A stretch of DNA of 64,000 nucleotides from Crocinitomicaceae bacterium (GTDB taxonomy: Bacteria; Bacteroidota; Bacteroidia; Flavobacteriales_D; Crocinitomicaceae). The position numbers and the translations under genes were made by a program. The DNA lies in contig JAQWHI010000009.1 of NCBI GenBank assembly GCA_029249445.1, positions 62,001-126,000 of the forward strand, in the 5' to 3' direction. Position 1 is the first letter of the stretch. The number at the start of each line of letters is the position of its first letter. Shown piece after piece: positions 26,686-35,860 of this stretch. The notes below the pieces were generated by a model. That model searched no databases. It was not told the origin of the DNA and saw only the letters and a list, made by a program, of their open reading frames with translations.

Positions 26686-28638
26686 TTATGCCTTGGCGAG
26701 ATCGGCTACACTTTCAACGGACATATTGAGCATTTCTTTCACCGTTTTCACAATCGCATTTGTATCAAAGCCACATTCGTCCCAAAGTTCTTTTTGAGTA
26801 CCGTGTTGAATATACGCATCAGGGATTCCCAAGCGCACGACTTCTGCCGAATAGCGCTGATCTGCCATGAATTCGATGACGGCAGAACCAAAGCCTCCCA
26901 TGAGACAGCCGTCTTCAACGGTTATAATTTTATCGAACTTTGTAAATACTTCATGGAGCATTGTTTCATCGATCGGTTTGACAAAACGCATGTCGTAGTG
27001 TGCAATTGATGCACCACTTTTTTTCATTTCAGCGATGGCATCCTGGGCAAAATTGCCGGGATGACCTACTGTTAGAATCGCAATATCATTTCCGGAATTC
27101 AGCTTTCTTCCTGTACCGATTTTTACTTTTTTCATTGCAGTTTTCCATTCGGTCATTACTCCCTGACCTCTTGGGTAACGAATAGAAAAAGGCCCTAAAT
27201 CTTCCGATTGTGAGGTATACATTAAATTCCTCAGTTCAGATTCATTCATTGGTGCACTCACAATCATATTCGGGATGCAGCGCATGTATGACAGATCGTA
27301 TGCTCCATGGTGTGTTGCACCATCAGCACCAACCAATCCGCCTCGATCCAAACAAAATACAACGTTCAAATTTTGGAGCGCTACGTCATGCAGCACTTGA
27401 TCGAATGCACGTTGCATAAATGAAGAATAGATGTTACAGAAAGGCGTCATGCCTTGCGTTGCTAGTCCTGCAGAGAAGGTAACTGCATGTTGTTCGGCGA
27501 TCCCAACGTCAAAAGTACGGTCGGGCATGGCCTCCATCATGTAAGTAAGTGAACTCCCTGTTGGCATTGCCGGGGTTACACCCATAATTTTATCATTTTT
27601 CTCGGCCAACTCAACAATTGTGTGTCCGAAAACATCTTGATATTTTGGTGGCTGTGGAGATTTGGGTACAACCTTGACAATTTCTCCTGTTTCTTTGTTA
27701 AATACACCAGGGGCATGCCATTTGGTCGGATTCCCTTCCTCTGAATATTTAAATCCTGCTCCTTTTCGTGTGATGCAGTGCAGTATTTTTGGTCCTGGAA
27801 TGTCTTTAAGGTCTGCCATTACTTTTGCCAAACCAATTACGTCGTGACCATCCACAGGTCCGAAATATCGAAAATTCAATGATTCGAAAAGATTGCTTTG
27901 TTTCATTAAAGATCCTTTCAATGCAGTTGATATTTTCGATGCAACTGATTGCGCATCTGGGCCAAATTTGGACACTTTCCCCAACAAATTCCATACTTCA
28001 TCTTTCACCTTGTTGTAGGTGTGCGATGTTGTGATGTCCGTTAAATATTCTCTCAAAGCCCCTACATTGGGGTCAATTGACATGCAATTATCGTTCAAAA
28101 CAACCAAAAGGTTGGCATCTTTTTCAAAACCTGCGTGGTTCATTCCTTCAAAAGCCAATCCCGCTGTCATTGCGCCATCACCGATCACAGCGATGTGTTG
28201 TTTGTCTTTGTCTCCTTTGTAATTGTTTGCGACTGCCATTCCCAATGCAGCAGAGATGGAGGTCGATGAATGGCCTACGCCAAATGTATCGTATTCGCTT
28301 TCCGATCGTTTTGGAAATCCTGACAAACCATCTTTGATTCTGTTCGTTGGAAATTGTTCTTTTCTACCCGTCAGAATTTTGTGGCCGTACGCTTGGTGGC
28401 CAACGTCCCAGACGATCTGATCATTTGGAGTATCAAATATATAATGCAGCGCGACAGTTAGCTCAACAACGCCTAAGCTTGCTCCAAAATGACTGTTTCC
28501 AATTTCTGAGATAACATCTACGATGTATTGACGCACATCATCGGAGACGTGGGGCAAATCATCGATCTTGAACTTTTCCTTCAGATCCGAAGGAAAGTTG
28601 ATTTGAGACAAATATGGTCCTGTTGAGTATTTTTTCAT
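26686..28638 (-). CDS. dxs: 1-deoxy-D-xylulose-5-phosphate synthase
   Basis: SHFGASLGVVELTVALHYIFDTPNDQIVWDVGHQAYGHKILTGRK, GDGAMTAGLAFEGMNHAG, DVGIAEQHAVTFSAGLA, FDQVLHDVALQNLNV. Confidence 0.96.
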   Translation of the reverse strand: MKKYSTGPYLSQINFPSDLKEKFKIDDLPHVSDDVRQYIVDVISEIGNSHFGASLGVVELTVALHYIFDTPNDQIVWDVGHQAYGHKILTGRKEQFPTNRIKDGLSGFPKRSESEYDTFGVGHSSTSISAALGMAVANNYKGDKDKQHIAVIGDGAMTAGLAFEGMNHAGFEKDANLLVVLNDNCMSIDPNVGALREYLTDITTSHTYNKVKDEVWNLLGKVSKFGPDAQSVASKISTALKGSLMKQSNLFESLNFRYFGPVDGHDVIGLAKVMADLKDIPGPKILHCITRKGAGFKYSEEGNPTKWHAPGVFNKETGEIVKVVPKSPQPPKYQDVFGHTIVELAEKNDKIMGVTPAMPTGSSLTYMMEAMPDRTFDVGIAEQHAVTFSAGLATQGMTPFCNIYSSFMQRAFDQVLHDVALQNLNVVFCLDRGGLVGADGATHHGAYDLSYMRCIPNMIVSAPMNESELRNLMYTSQSEDLGPFSIRYPRGQGVMTEWKTAMKKVKIGTGRKLNSGNDIAILTVGHPGNFAQDAIAEMKKSGASIAHYDMRFVKPIDETMLHEVFTKFDKIITVEDGCLMGGFGSAVIEFMADQRYSAEVVRLGIPDAYIQHGTQKELWDECGFDTNAIVKTVKEMLNMSVESVADLAKA

Positions 28639-28642
28639 AAAC

Positions 28643-28656
28643 GTTAAACAAAACTA
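28643..28656 (+). promoter_or_regulatory. GTTAAACAAAACTA site next to dxs start, identical to the PTPS-upstream site
   Basis: 14-nt identity with 5290-5303 (GTTAAACAAAACTA); on the dxs strand it reads TAGTTTTGTTTAAC and includes a TAnnTTTG match. Confidence 0.45.
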
Positions 28657-28931
28657 AAGTAGTTCATTCATTCCGATTAACCAAATCAGGTTTCTATTTA
28701 TTGTACAAATGTAGGGAAATTAACGTCTGTTATGATTTTAGGAGAGAATAATTCTCTTATCTATTTGTTGGAATAGGGATTTAATTTCTACCTTCAATCT
28801 TTACCTATCTTTGTTTCTATCATGAAGTATACAGTTGTTTTATTTTTGTTTTAAAATTTTGCCCTACTTTGTTTTTGGGAGTGTTCAGGCTTTGTCTCCC
28901 GCTATGAACTTTTTCTAGACTTTAGCTCTTA

Positions 28932-29072
28932 ATGATTAAATCCCTAAAATGGGTGATTTTTAGCTGTTTTCGGTTCTTTCTATTGCTCATAACTATTGTG
29001 TATATGCACCTCTTTCAGAAAACTCTAGAGGAGGTGATTATTTCCATTATTTCGTTGTTCTGTAAGTTCTGA
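28932..29072 (+). CDS. Putative 46-aa single-TM microprotein (speculative)
   Basis: Manual translation MIKSLKWVIFSCFRFFLLLITIVYMHLFQKTLEEVIISIISLFCKF*; basic N-terminus plus hydrophobic segment; no homology test possible. Confidence 0.2.
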   Translation: MIKSLKWVIFSCFRFFLLLITIVYMHLFQKTLEEVIISIISLFCKF

Positions 29073-29215
29073 GTGCGAATTGCGTCACATTTCGATTGTG
29101 AACGACATTCCTTGGTGGCAGCAAAATTTGATTGAAGTGCGGTTTGTTGTTTGTGAAAACTGGGAGTGCTCCAAAAGTTCTTCATCGGTTTTAGGTTTAG
29201 TTTAAAAAAGCAATA

Positions 29216-29250
29216 GGCTGTGCAACTGTATCTCCCCGACAGGTACAACC
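29216..29250. other. Two-tier hairpin, possible structured RNA or operator
   Basis: GGCTGTG-CAA-CTGT-ATCTCCCCG-ACAG-G-TACAACC; outer helix has one mismatch and one G-U pair, inner 4 bp. Confidence 0.3.
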
Positions 29251-29509
29251 TAAATTGAAATTAAAGAAAAGCAGCTGCAAAAACAACACAAAAATGTAGG
29301 CCAGTCTTGGAGTCCTATTTGAGGAGTGGTGGCGTTATTATTGGGGGCTGGATCATTCCGAGACACTCAAACAGTGCCTTCAGAGTTGTGTCTGTCGCAT
29401 TAAAAAAAAGACCAGCAATGGGATAGCAGGCAGGAGTTAAATTTGTGTGTGAATTAAAGGATATTGATTTTGTTCTAAGGTCTAGGCGAAAATACACTGT
29501 AAATCTTAC

Positions 29510-29517
29510 TATCTTTG
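29510..29517 (+). promoter_or_regulatory. Candidate -7 box (TATCTTTG) for ileS
   Basis: TAnnTTTG, 22 nt upstream of ileS ATG. Confidence 0.55.
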
Positions 29518-29539
29518 CCTGTTAAAATCCAACGATAGA

Positions 29540-32500
29540 ATGAGTCAGAAGTATCCAACGTACAACGGTTTAGATTTGCCCAATGTGGCGAGTCGTGTTT
29601 TGGAGCAATGGGAAACAAACAAGGTGTTCGAAAAATCCATCACGTCACGTGAAGGGAAAGAGCCGTTTATTTTCTTTGAAGGTCCGCCATCAGCCAATGG
29701 TTTGCCGGGAATTCACCATGCAATGGGACGTTCGATAAAAGATATTTTCTGTCGCTACAAAACATTGAAAGGATACCAGGTAAAACGAAAAGCAGGGTGG
29801 GACACACACGGTCTTCCAGTTGAACTTAAGGTTGAAAAAGAGCTGGGTATAACCAAAGAAGACATCGGTTCTAAAATCTCCGTCGACGATTACAACAACA
29901 AGTGCAAAGAAACAGTCATGCGTTACACGGATGTCTGGAACAAATTGACGCGCGACATGGGGTACTGGGTGGACATGGAAGATCCATACATTACTTACGA
30001 TACGAAATACATGGAGTCGGTTTGGTGGCTGCTTGGACAACTGTATGAGAAAGATTTAATCTACAAAGGATATACAATCCAGCCGTATTCTCCCGCTGCA
30101 GGAACAGGGCTGTCAACGCATGAGTTGAACCAACCGGGATGCTACCGCGATGTAACGGACACGACAGTTGTTGCGCAATTTAAAGTTGCCGACGATCAAA
30201 TACTACCATCAGGACTATTGAAAGAGACTGAAAGCAGTGAGGGAGAAACACTTTTCTTGGCTTGGACAACAACGCCATGGACACTTCCTTCGAATACAGC
30301 ATTGACGGTTGGTCCAAAAATCGAATATGTTTTGGTCAAAACCTTCAACCAATACACATTCGAACCAATCAATGTGATTCTCGCAAAAAATCTCGTTGCA
30401 TATCAATTCAATAAAAACTACTTCGCTGCAGAATCGGATGAAGATTTTGAAAATTATTCCGACGGAGACAAGAAGATTCCCTACTCCATTCTTGGCGAGT
30501 GCCTCGGACATGAGTTGGCTGGAGTCAGATACGAACAATTGTTGCCTTTTGCTCAACCCTACAAGGATGCAGATAACGCATTTCAGGTAATTACTGGTGA
30601 TTTTGTTACTACAGAAGACGGTACAGGGATTGTTCATACAGCGCCAACATTTGGTGCAGATGATGCAAAAGTTGCTGCGGACGCAAGAGTGCCCGGATTG
30701 CTGGTGCTCGATGAAAACGAGACCCCCGTTCCCTTAGTCGATCTGCAAGGTCGGTTTACCATGCACATGGGAGAAAAATTTGGAGGAATGTTTGTGAAAA
30801 ATGAATATTACGCCGATGGAGAGGCGCCAGATAAAAGCGCAGATGTTCAATTGGCAATTCAACTAAAAACCGAAAACAAAGCATTTAAGGTTGAAAAATA
30901 CGTACACAGTTATCCGCATTGTTGGAGAACCGACAAACCCGTTCTTTACTATCCGTTAGACTCGTGGTTCATCAAAGCGACAGAAGGTAAAAAACGAATG
31001 TCCGAGCTGAATGAAACAATCAATTGGAAACCTGCTTCAACTGGAACTGGACGTTTTGGAAAGTGGTTGGAAAATTTGAACGATTGGAACTTATCACGAT
31101 CGAGGTATTGGGGAATTCCAATTCCAATTTGGTCCACTGAAGATGGAGATGAGCGTGTTTGTATTTCATCAGTAGAAATGCTAAAAAGAGAATGTGACAA
31201 AGCCGTTGCTGCTGGTCTCATGGAGACAAATCCAATCGCTGCGTTTGATGCAGGGGATATGTCCAAAGAAAATTATGCGAAAGTAGATTTACATAAAAAT
31301 TACATGGATGGGATTACGTTGGTTTCCACTTCTGGAAAACCAATGAAGCGCGAGTCGGATTTGATTGATGTTTGGTTCGATTCTGGATCTATGCCGTATG
31401 CGCAATGGCACTATCCATTTGAAAACAAAGAATTGATCGACAATCGTGTTGGATATCCAGCAGATTTCATTGCCGAGGGCGTTGATCAAACAAGAGGATG
31501 GTTTTACACACTCCATGCCATTTCAACAATGGTATTTGATTCTGTTGCCTACAAAGCAGTGGTTTCAAATGGTTTGGTTTTGGACAAGAACGGTCAGAAA
31601 ATGTCGAAGCGTTTAGGGAATGCAGTGGATCCATTCACGACGCTAGATACCTATGGTCCGGATGCAACGCGGTGGTATATGATTACAAATGCACAGCCGT
31701 GGGACAACCTGAAATTTGACTTGGATGGAATTACGGAAGTGCAACGCAAATTCTTTGGAACACTTTACAATACGTATTCGTTCTTCGCACTGTATGCGAA
31801 CATCGACGGCTTTGATTATTCTGAAGACAACATACCGCTTAATGAGCGTCCAGAAATTGACCGTTGGGTTCTGTCAAAGTTGAATTCATTGATCAAAAAT
31901 GTAGATGAAGCCTATGAAAATTATGAACCTACAAAGGCAGGAAGATTGATTCAAGAATTCGTTGGAGATCAATTGTCGAATTGGTACGTACGTTTGTGTA
32001 GAAGACGTTTTTGGAAGCAAAGCACAGACGACAGCGCAGGAATAAAAGACAAAACTTCTGCCTACCAAACGTTGTATACGTGCATGGAAACAGTAGCAAT
32101 GTTGGGTGCGCCGATTGCGCCATTCTTTATGGATCAATTGTTTTCAGATTTGAATAGTGTGTCCAAAAAGTACAAGTTCGAATCGATTCATTTGGCGGAT
32201 TTCCCTTGTGTCCAGGAGGATCATATTAATGTAGACTTGGAGCGTCAAATGGAGATTGCACAACGAACGTGTTCACTTGTTCTTGGGTTGAGAAAGAAAG
32301 AAAACATTCGCGTGCGTCAACCGTTGCAGAAGATTATGGTTCCTGTGTTAAGTGATGAATTTGCGACAAATCTCAAACACGTTCAAGACTTGATCCTTTC
32401 AGAAGTGAATGTGAAAGAGTTGGAGTTGTTGACAGAAGACAACAATGTATTAGTGAAGAGCATCAAACCCAACTTTAAAACGATTGGACCAAAGTATGGG

Positions 32501-32980
32501 AAGCACATGAAAGCAATTGTTGGAATGGTCGCACAATTTTCTGCTGATGATATTGCTCTCATCGAATCAAATTCAGGTTGGATAGGAGAAGTGAATGGCG
32601 ACTCCATCAGTCTTGATTTGGGTGATTTTGAAATTGTAGCTCAGGACATACCGGGTTGGCTCGTGAGCTCAGAAGGAAATCTGACTGTGGCCTTAGATGT
32701 AACTGTTTCTGAAGAATTGAAATCTGAAGGGATTGCTCGTGAGTTGGTGAACAGGGTTCAAAACTTGCGTAAAGATTCTGGTCTTGAAATTACAGATAGA
32801 ATCGTTCTGAAGGTCGATACAAATGACGCCATTCAAAAGGCAATTGTCTCCAACAAGGACTATGTTTGCGCAGAAGTTTTGGCCGATGACATTCAGTTCG
32901 AATCCTTGGGAGTAGAAGCAGTAGTTTCAGACTTGGTTGTTTCAGAAGATGTCAAGCTTGCTCTCGATAAGAAAGTATAA
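29540..32980 (+). CDS. ileS: Isoleucyl-tRNA synthetase
   Basis: GPPSANGLPGIHHAMGRSIKDIFCRYKTLKGYQVKRKAGWDTHGLPVE, DQTRGWFYTLH, KMSKRLGNAVDP. Confidence 0.97.
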   Translation: MSQKYPTYNGLDLPNVASRVLEQWETNKVFEKSITSREGKEPFIFFEGPPSANGLPGIHHAMGRSIKDIFCRYKTLKGYQVKRKAGWDTHGLPVELKVEKELGITKEDIGSKISVDDYNNKCKETVMRYTDVWNKLTRDMGYWVDMEDPYITYDTKYMESVWWLLGQLYEKDLIYKGYTIQPYSPAAGTGLSTHELNQPGCYRDVTDTTVVAQFKVADDQILPSGLLKETESSEGETLFLAWTTTPWTLPSNTALTVGPKIEYVLVKTFNQYTFEPINVILAKNLVAYQFNKNYFAAESDEDFENYSDGDKKIPYSILGECLGHELAGVRYEQLLPFAQPYKDADNAFQVITGDFVTTEDGTGIVHTAPTFGADDAKVAADARVPGLLVLDENETPVPLVDLQGRFTMHMGEKFGGMFVKNEYYADGEAPDKSADVQLAIQLKTENKAFKVEKYVHSYPHCWRTDKPVLYYPLDSWFIKATEGKKRMSELNETINWKPASTGTGRFGKWLENLNDWNLSRSRYWGIPIPIWSTEDGDERVCISSVEMLKRECDKAVAAGLMETNPIAAFDAGDMSKENYAKVDLHKNYMDGITLVSTSGKPMKRESDLIDVWFDSGSMPYAQWHYPFENKELIDNRVGYPADFIAEGVDQTRGWFYTLHAISTMVFDSVAYKAVVSNGLVLDKNGQKMSKRLGNAVDPFTTLDTYGPDATRWYMITNAQPWDNLKFDLDGITEVQRKFFGTLYNTYSFFALYANIDGFDYSEDNIPLNERPEIDRWVLSKLNSLIKNVDEAYENYEPTKAGRLIQEFVGDQLSNWYVRLCRRRFWKQSTDDSAGIKDKTSAYQTLYTCMETVAMLGAPIAPFFMDQLFSDLNSVSKKYKFESIHLADFPCVQEDHINVDLERQMEIAQRTCSLVLGLRKKENIRVRQPLQKIMVPVLSDEFATNLKHVQDLILSEVNVKELELLTEDNNVLVKSIKPNFKTIGPKYGKHMKAIVGMVAQFSADDIALIESNSGWIGEVNGDSISLDLGDFEIVAQDIPGWLVSSEGNLTVALDVTVSEELKSEGIARELVNRVQNLRKDSGLEITDRIVLKVDTNDAIQKAIVSNKDYVCAEVLADDIQFESLGVEAVVSDLVVSEDVKLALDKKV

Positions 32981-33002
32981 TTCGAATAACAAAATTAGAA
33001 GT

Positions 33003-33467
33003 ATGGGAAACAAGAAAAAAAGAATATGGCGATGGGTTGCGTTGGCTGTTGTAGTTCTTTTTATCGTGTTGCAGTTCTTTAAAATTGACACGTCGGTTCC
33101 GAAATTTGATGCAGATAAGGATTTTATTGCGATGACGGCTCCTAGTGATGCGGTTGTGACCCTTCTAAAAAATGCGTGTTATGATTGCCATTCGTATGCA
33201 ACTGAGTATCCTTGGTATGCTGAGGTGACTCCAATATCATGGTGGCTGCAGCACCATGTGGAGGAGGGAAGAGAGCACTTGAATTTTTCACTTTGGGGAA
33301 CTTATTCTATTGAGAAATCGATGCACAAACTTGAGGAGTGCACTGAGGAAGTAGAAGGTGGCGAGATGCCTTTAAAGTCGTATACATTCGCCCATGGAGA
33401 CGCAAAGTTGAGCGCCAAAGAGAAGGCAACACTCGTCGCTTTTTTTGATCGTTTGAGAAAAGAATAA
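33003..33467 (+). CDS. Membrane-anchored heme-binding domain protein
   Basis: N-terminal TM; NACYDCHSYATEYPWYAEVTPISWWLQHHVEEGREHLNFSLW; start at ATG 33003 (MGNKKKRIWRW). Confidence 0.85.
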   Translation: MGNKKKRIWRWVALAVVVLFIVLQFFKIDTSVPKFDADKDFIAMTAPSDAVVTLLKNACYDCHSYATEYPWYAEVTPISWWLQHHVEEGREHLNFSLWGTYSIEKSMHKLEECTEEVEGGEMPLKSYTFAHGDAKLSAKEKATLVAFFDRLRKE

Positions 33468-33517
33468 TTACGTATTTTTTTGTTTTTCATTTCATAATTT
33501 TCACTAACTTAATGTAG

Positions 33518-35818
33518 ATGCAACAAAATACAGAATCATCTCAGTCAAGTGAAATAACCCAATTTATTGAGCAGTTCATCAACCAAACCAACCGATCCGT
33601 ATTTATGACAGGAAAGGCGGGTACGGGCAAAACGACCTTGCTCCGAAAATTGGTAAAAGAAACGCACAAGCAAGCAGTTATCGTCGCTCCAACCGGAATT
33701 GCTGCGTTGAATGCAGGAGGAGTTACGATACATTCATTTTTTCAATTGCCATTTGCTACATTCATTCCTGATTTCACAATCCCTGGTGGATTCAACAATC
33801 AAATGAAATTGGAGAGCAAACAAACACTTCTGCATCATTTTAAAATGAACTCCACCCGAAGAGCAATTTTTAGAAACCTTGAGTTGTTGATCATTGATGA
33901 GGTAAGCATGTTGAGGGCCGATGTTTTGGATGCAATGGACTGGACATTAAGAAACGTGCGGAAGATGAATACGCCTTTTGGTGGGGTTCAGGTATTGTAT
34001 ATTGGTGATTTGCTTCAATTGCCGCCAGTCGTTAAACCACAGGAGTGGTCTTATTTGCGAAACTATTACAACAGCATTTACTTTTTTAATGCAAAATCGG
34101 TAGCAGAAGATCCTCCGTTATACATTGAACTGAATAAAATTTACCGTCAGGAAGATGAGGTCTTTCTTTCTATTTTGAACAACTTGCGCAACAATGAAAT
34201 TACGGCGCAAGATGTGGCGTATTTGAATCAATACGTGCGGCCAAATTTCGACCCGACAGAAGTGGATGATTACATTACTCTTACAACACACAATCGGGAT
34301 GCAGATCGCATGAACTCGAATGCACTTCAGAAGCTGTCGACCAACTCCGTTAAATATACAGCTGAGGTAACAGGGAATTTCCCCGAACACATGTTTCCAG
34401 TTGACGTCGAGTTGGAGTTGAAAATTGGAGCTCAAGTGATGTTCATAAAGAATGATTTGTCACTAGAGAAAGAATTCTACAATGGCAAAATGGGCCGTAT
34501 TGTTGCCCTAGAAAGCGATGAGATTAAAGTGAGTTTTCCTGCGGAGAAGCGAACAATCTCTGTCGATAAATACGAATGGGAGAATATCCAATATGCCCTG
34601 GATCCATCAACGGGTGAGGTAGAAGAAAAAACACTGGGTACTTTTGTGCATTATCCTTTGAAATTGGCCTGGGCCATAACCGTGCACAAAAGTCAGGGAT
34701 TGACATTTGAAAAAGCAGTATTGGATGTTTCAAAAGTTTTTGTCCCAGGACAAGCCTATGTTGCGCTCTCTCGATTGCGTTCCTTGGAAGGCCTAATTCT
34801 GCTGAATCCAATTGGTATGAATGGATTGTCGAATGACACAAACGTTGTCCAATATTCAAAAACAAAGGTTTCTGAAAAGTACCTTGGAGATCACTTGAGC
34901 AGCTCAACCTATAAATTCCTGTATGATGAGCTGGTGCATGCATACGATTGGCTTCACTTGCTTAACGCGTGGCAGTCGCATGAGGTAACTTATAAGAATC
35001 AAGGGTCAAAATCTCAAAAAGGAATCAATAGAAGTTGGGTCGCACAGCAGGTGCAGATTCTAAATGGTACGATGGATTCATCTCGAAAGTTTAGAAATGA
35101 GTTGTCACGTATATTTTCTGTTTTGAATGTTGATCTTGATCATGCGCACAAGCGGGTTGCAGCAGCGGCTGCTTATTTCTTCAAAATTCTTGATGGTATT
35201 CTTACGTCTAACCTGAAGAAAATGGCGGAGTTGCAGCAGAAAAACAATACCAAACAGTACAACGAGGAGTTGGAAGATCTCGATGTGTTGCTTACAGAAG
35301 TAATTTTACGAATCAAGAAGACACAGTTGTTAATTCAGGCAGTTCGGAATGGACGGCCTATTGATAAGTCAGTGGTAATGTCGATTGAGGTGCGCAATTA
35401 TAAGCGTTCCAAAGTGGAAATGGTGAAACGTGAAATGCAGGAATCAAATTCGACCTTTGATTTTGACACGAATTTTGTTCAATTGGAAACCAAAACAGAA
35501 AAAAAGGCAAAATCAAAGAAGAAAAAGAAAGGTTCTACCTATGACAGCACTTTGGGAATGCTCAAAGATGGAATGACAATAGAGCAGATAGCGAATGAAC
35601 GGCAATTGTCAAAAGGAACTATAAGCACCCATTGTGCGCGGCTAATTAAATTGGAAAAGATAGATTTGAGCGATGTAATGGATTCGGACAAACGCAATGC
35701 ATTGTCTGATCTTTTTGATGCTTATGATGGAGGTTCGATGACGGGGCTGAAAGAATTGGCAGGAGACGATTTTTCGTGGGACGAGTTGAGGTTGTATCAA
35801 GCGTCACTTTTGATTTAA
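33518..35818 (+). CDS. Pif1/RecD-like SF1 helicase with C-terminal helix-turn-helix
   Basis: MTGKAGTGKTTLLRKL Walker A, LLIIDEVSMLRADVLDAMD Walker B, AWAITVHKSQGLTFEKAVLDV, YVALSRLRSLEGLIL; C-term MTIEQIANERQLSKGTISTHCARLI. Confidence 0.92.
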   Translation: MQQNTESSQSSEITQFIEQFINQTNRSVFMTGKAGTGKTTLLRKLVKETHKQAVIVAPTGIAALNAGGVTIHSFFQLPFATFIPDFTIPGGFNNQMKLESKQTLLHHFKMNSTRRAIFRNLELLIIDEVSMLRADVLDAMDWTLRNVRKMNTPFGGVQVLYIGDLLQLPPVVKPQEWSYLRNYYNSIYFFNAKSVAEDPPLYIELNKIYRQEDEVFLSILNNLRNNEITAQDVAYLNQYVRPNFDPTEVDDYITLTTHNRDADRMNSNALQKLSTNSVKYTAEVTGNFPEHMFPVDVELELKIGAQVMFIKNDLSLEKEFYNGKMGRIVALESDEIKVSFPAEKRTISVDKYEWENIQYALDPSTGEVEEKTLGTFVHYPLKLAWAITVHKSQGLTFEKAVLDVSKVFVPGQAYVALSRLRSLEGLILLNPIGMNGLSNDTNVVQYSKTKVSEKYLGDHLSSSTYKFLYDELVHAYDWLHLLNAWQSHEVTYKNQGSKSQKGINRSWVAQQVQILNGTMDSSRKFRNELSRIFSVLNVDLDHAHKRVAAAAAYFFKILDGILTSNLKKMAELQQKNNTKQYNEELEDLDVLLTEVILRIKKTQLLIQAVRNGRPIDKSVVMSIEVRNYKRSKVEMVKREMQESNSTFDFDTNFVQLETKTEKKAKSKKKKKGSTYDSTLGMLKDGMTIEQIANERQLSKGTISTHCARLIKLEKIDLSDVMDSDKRNALSDLFDAYDGGSMTGLKELAGDDFSWDELRLYQASLLI

Positions 35819-35860
35819 CGAATTCGTTTTAAAACTGTTTAATTCATTTAAATTTAGCAC

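Noticed and set aside
28932-29072. Toxin-antitoxin module
   Set aside because: No partner gene or antisense promoter could be supported; kept only as a low-confidence microprotein.
28639-29539. tmRNA, RNase P RNA or tRNA in the dxs-ileS gap
   Set aside because: I found no GGTTCGAATCC-type T-arm, no GAGGAAAGTCC-type RNase P signature and no cloverleaf on either strand by eye; needs Infernal to be certain.
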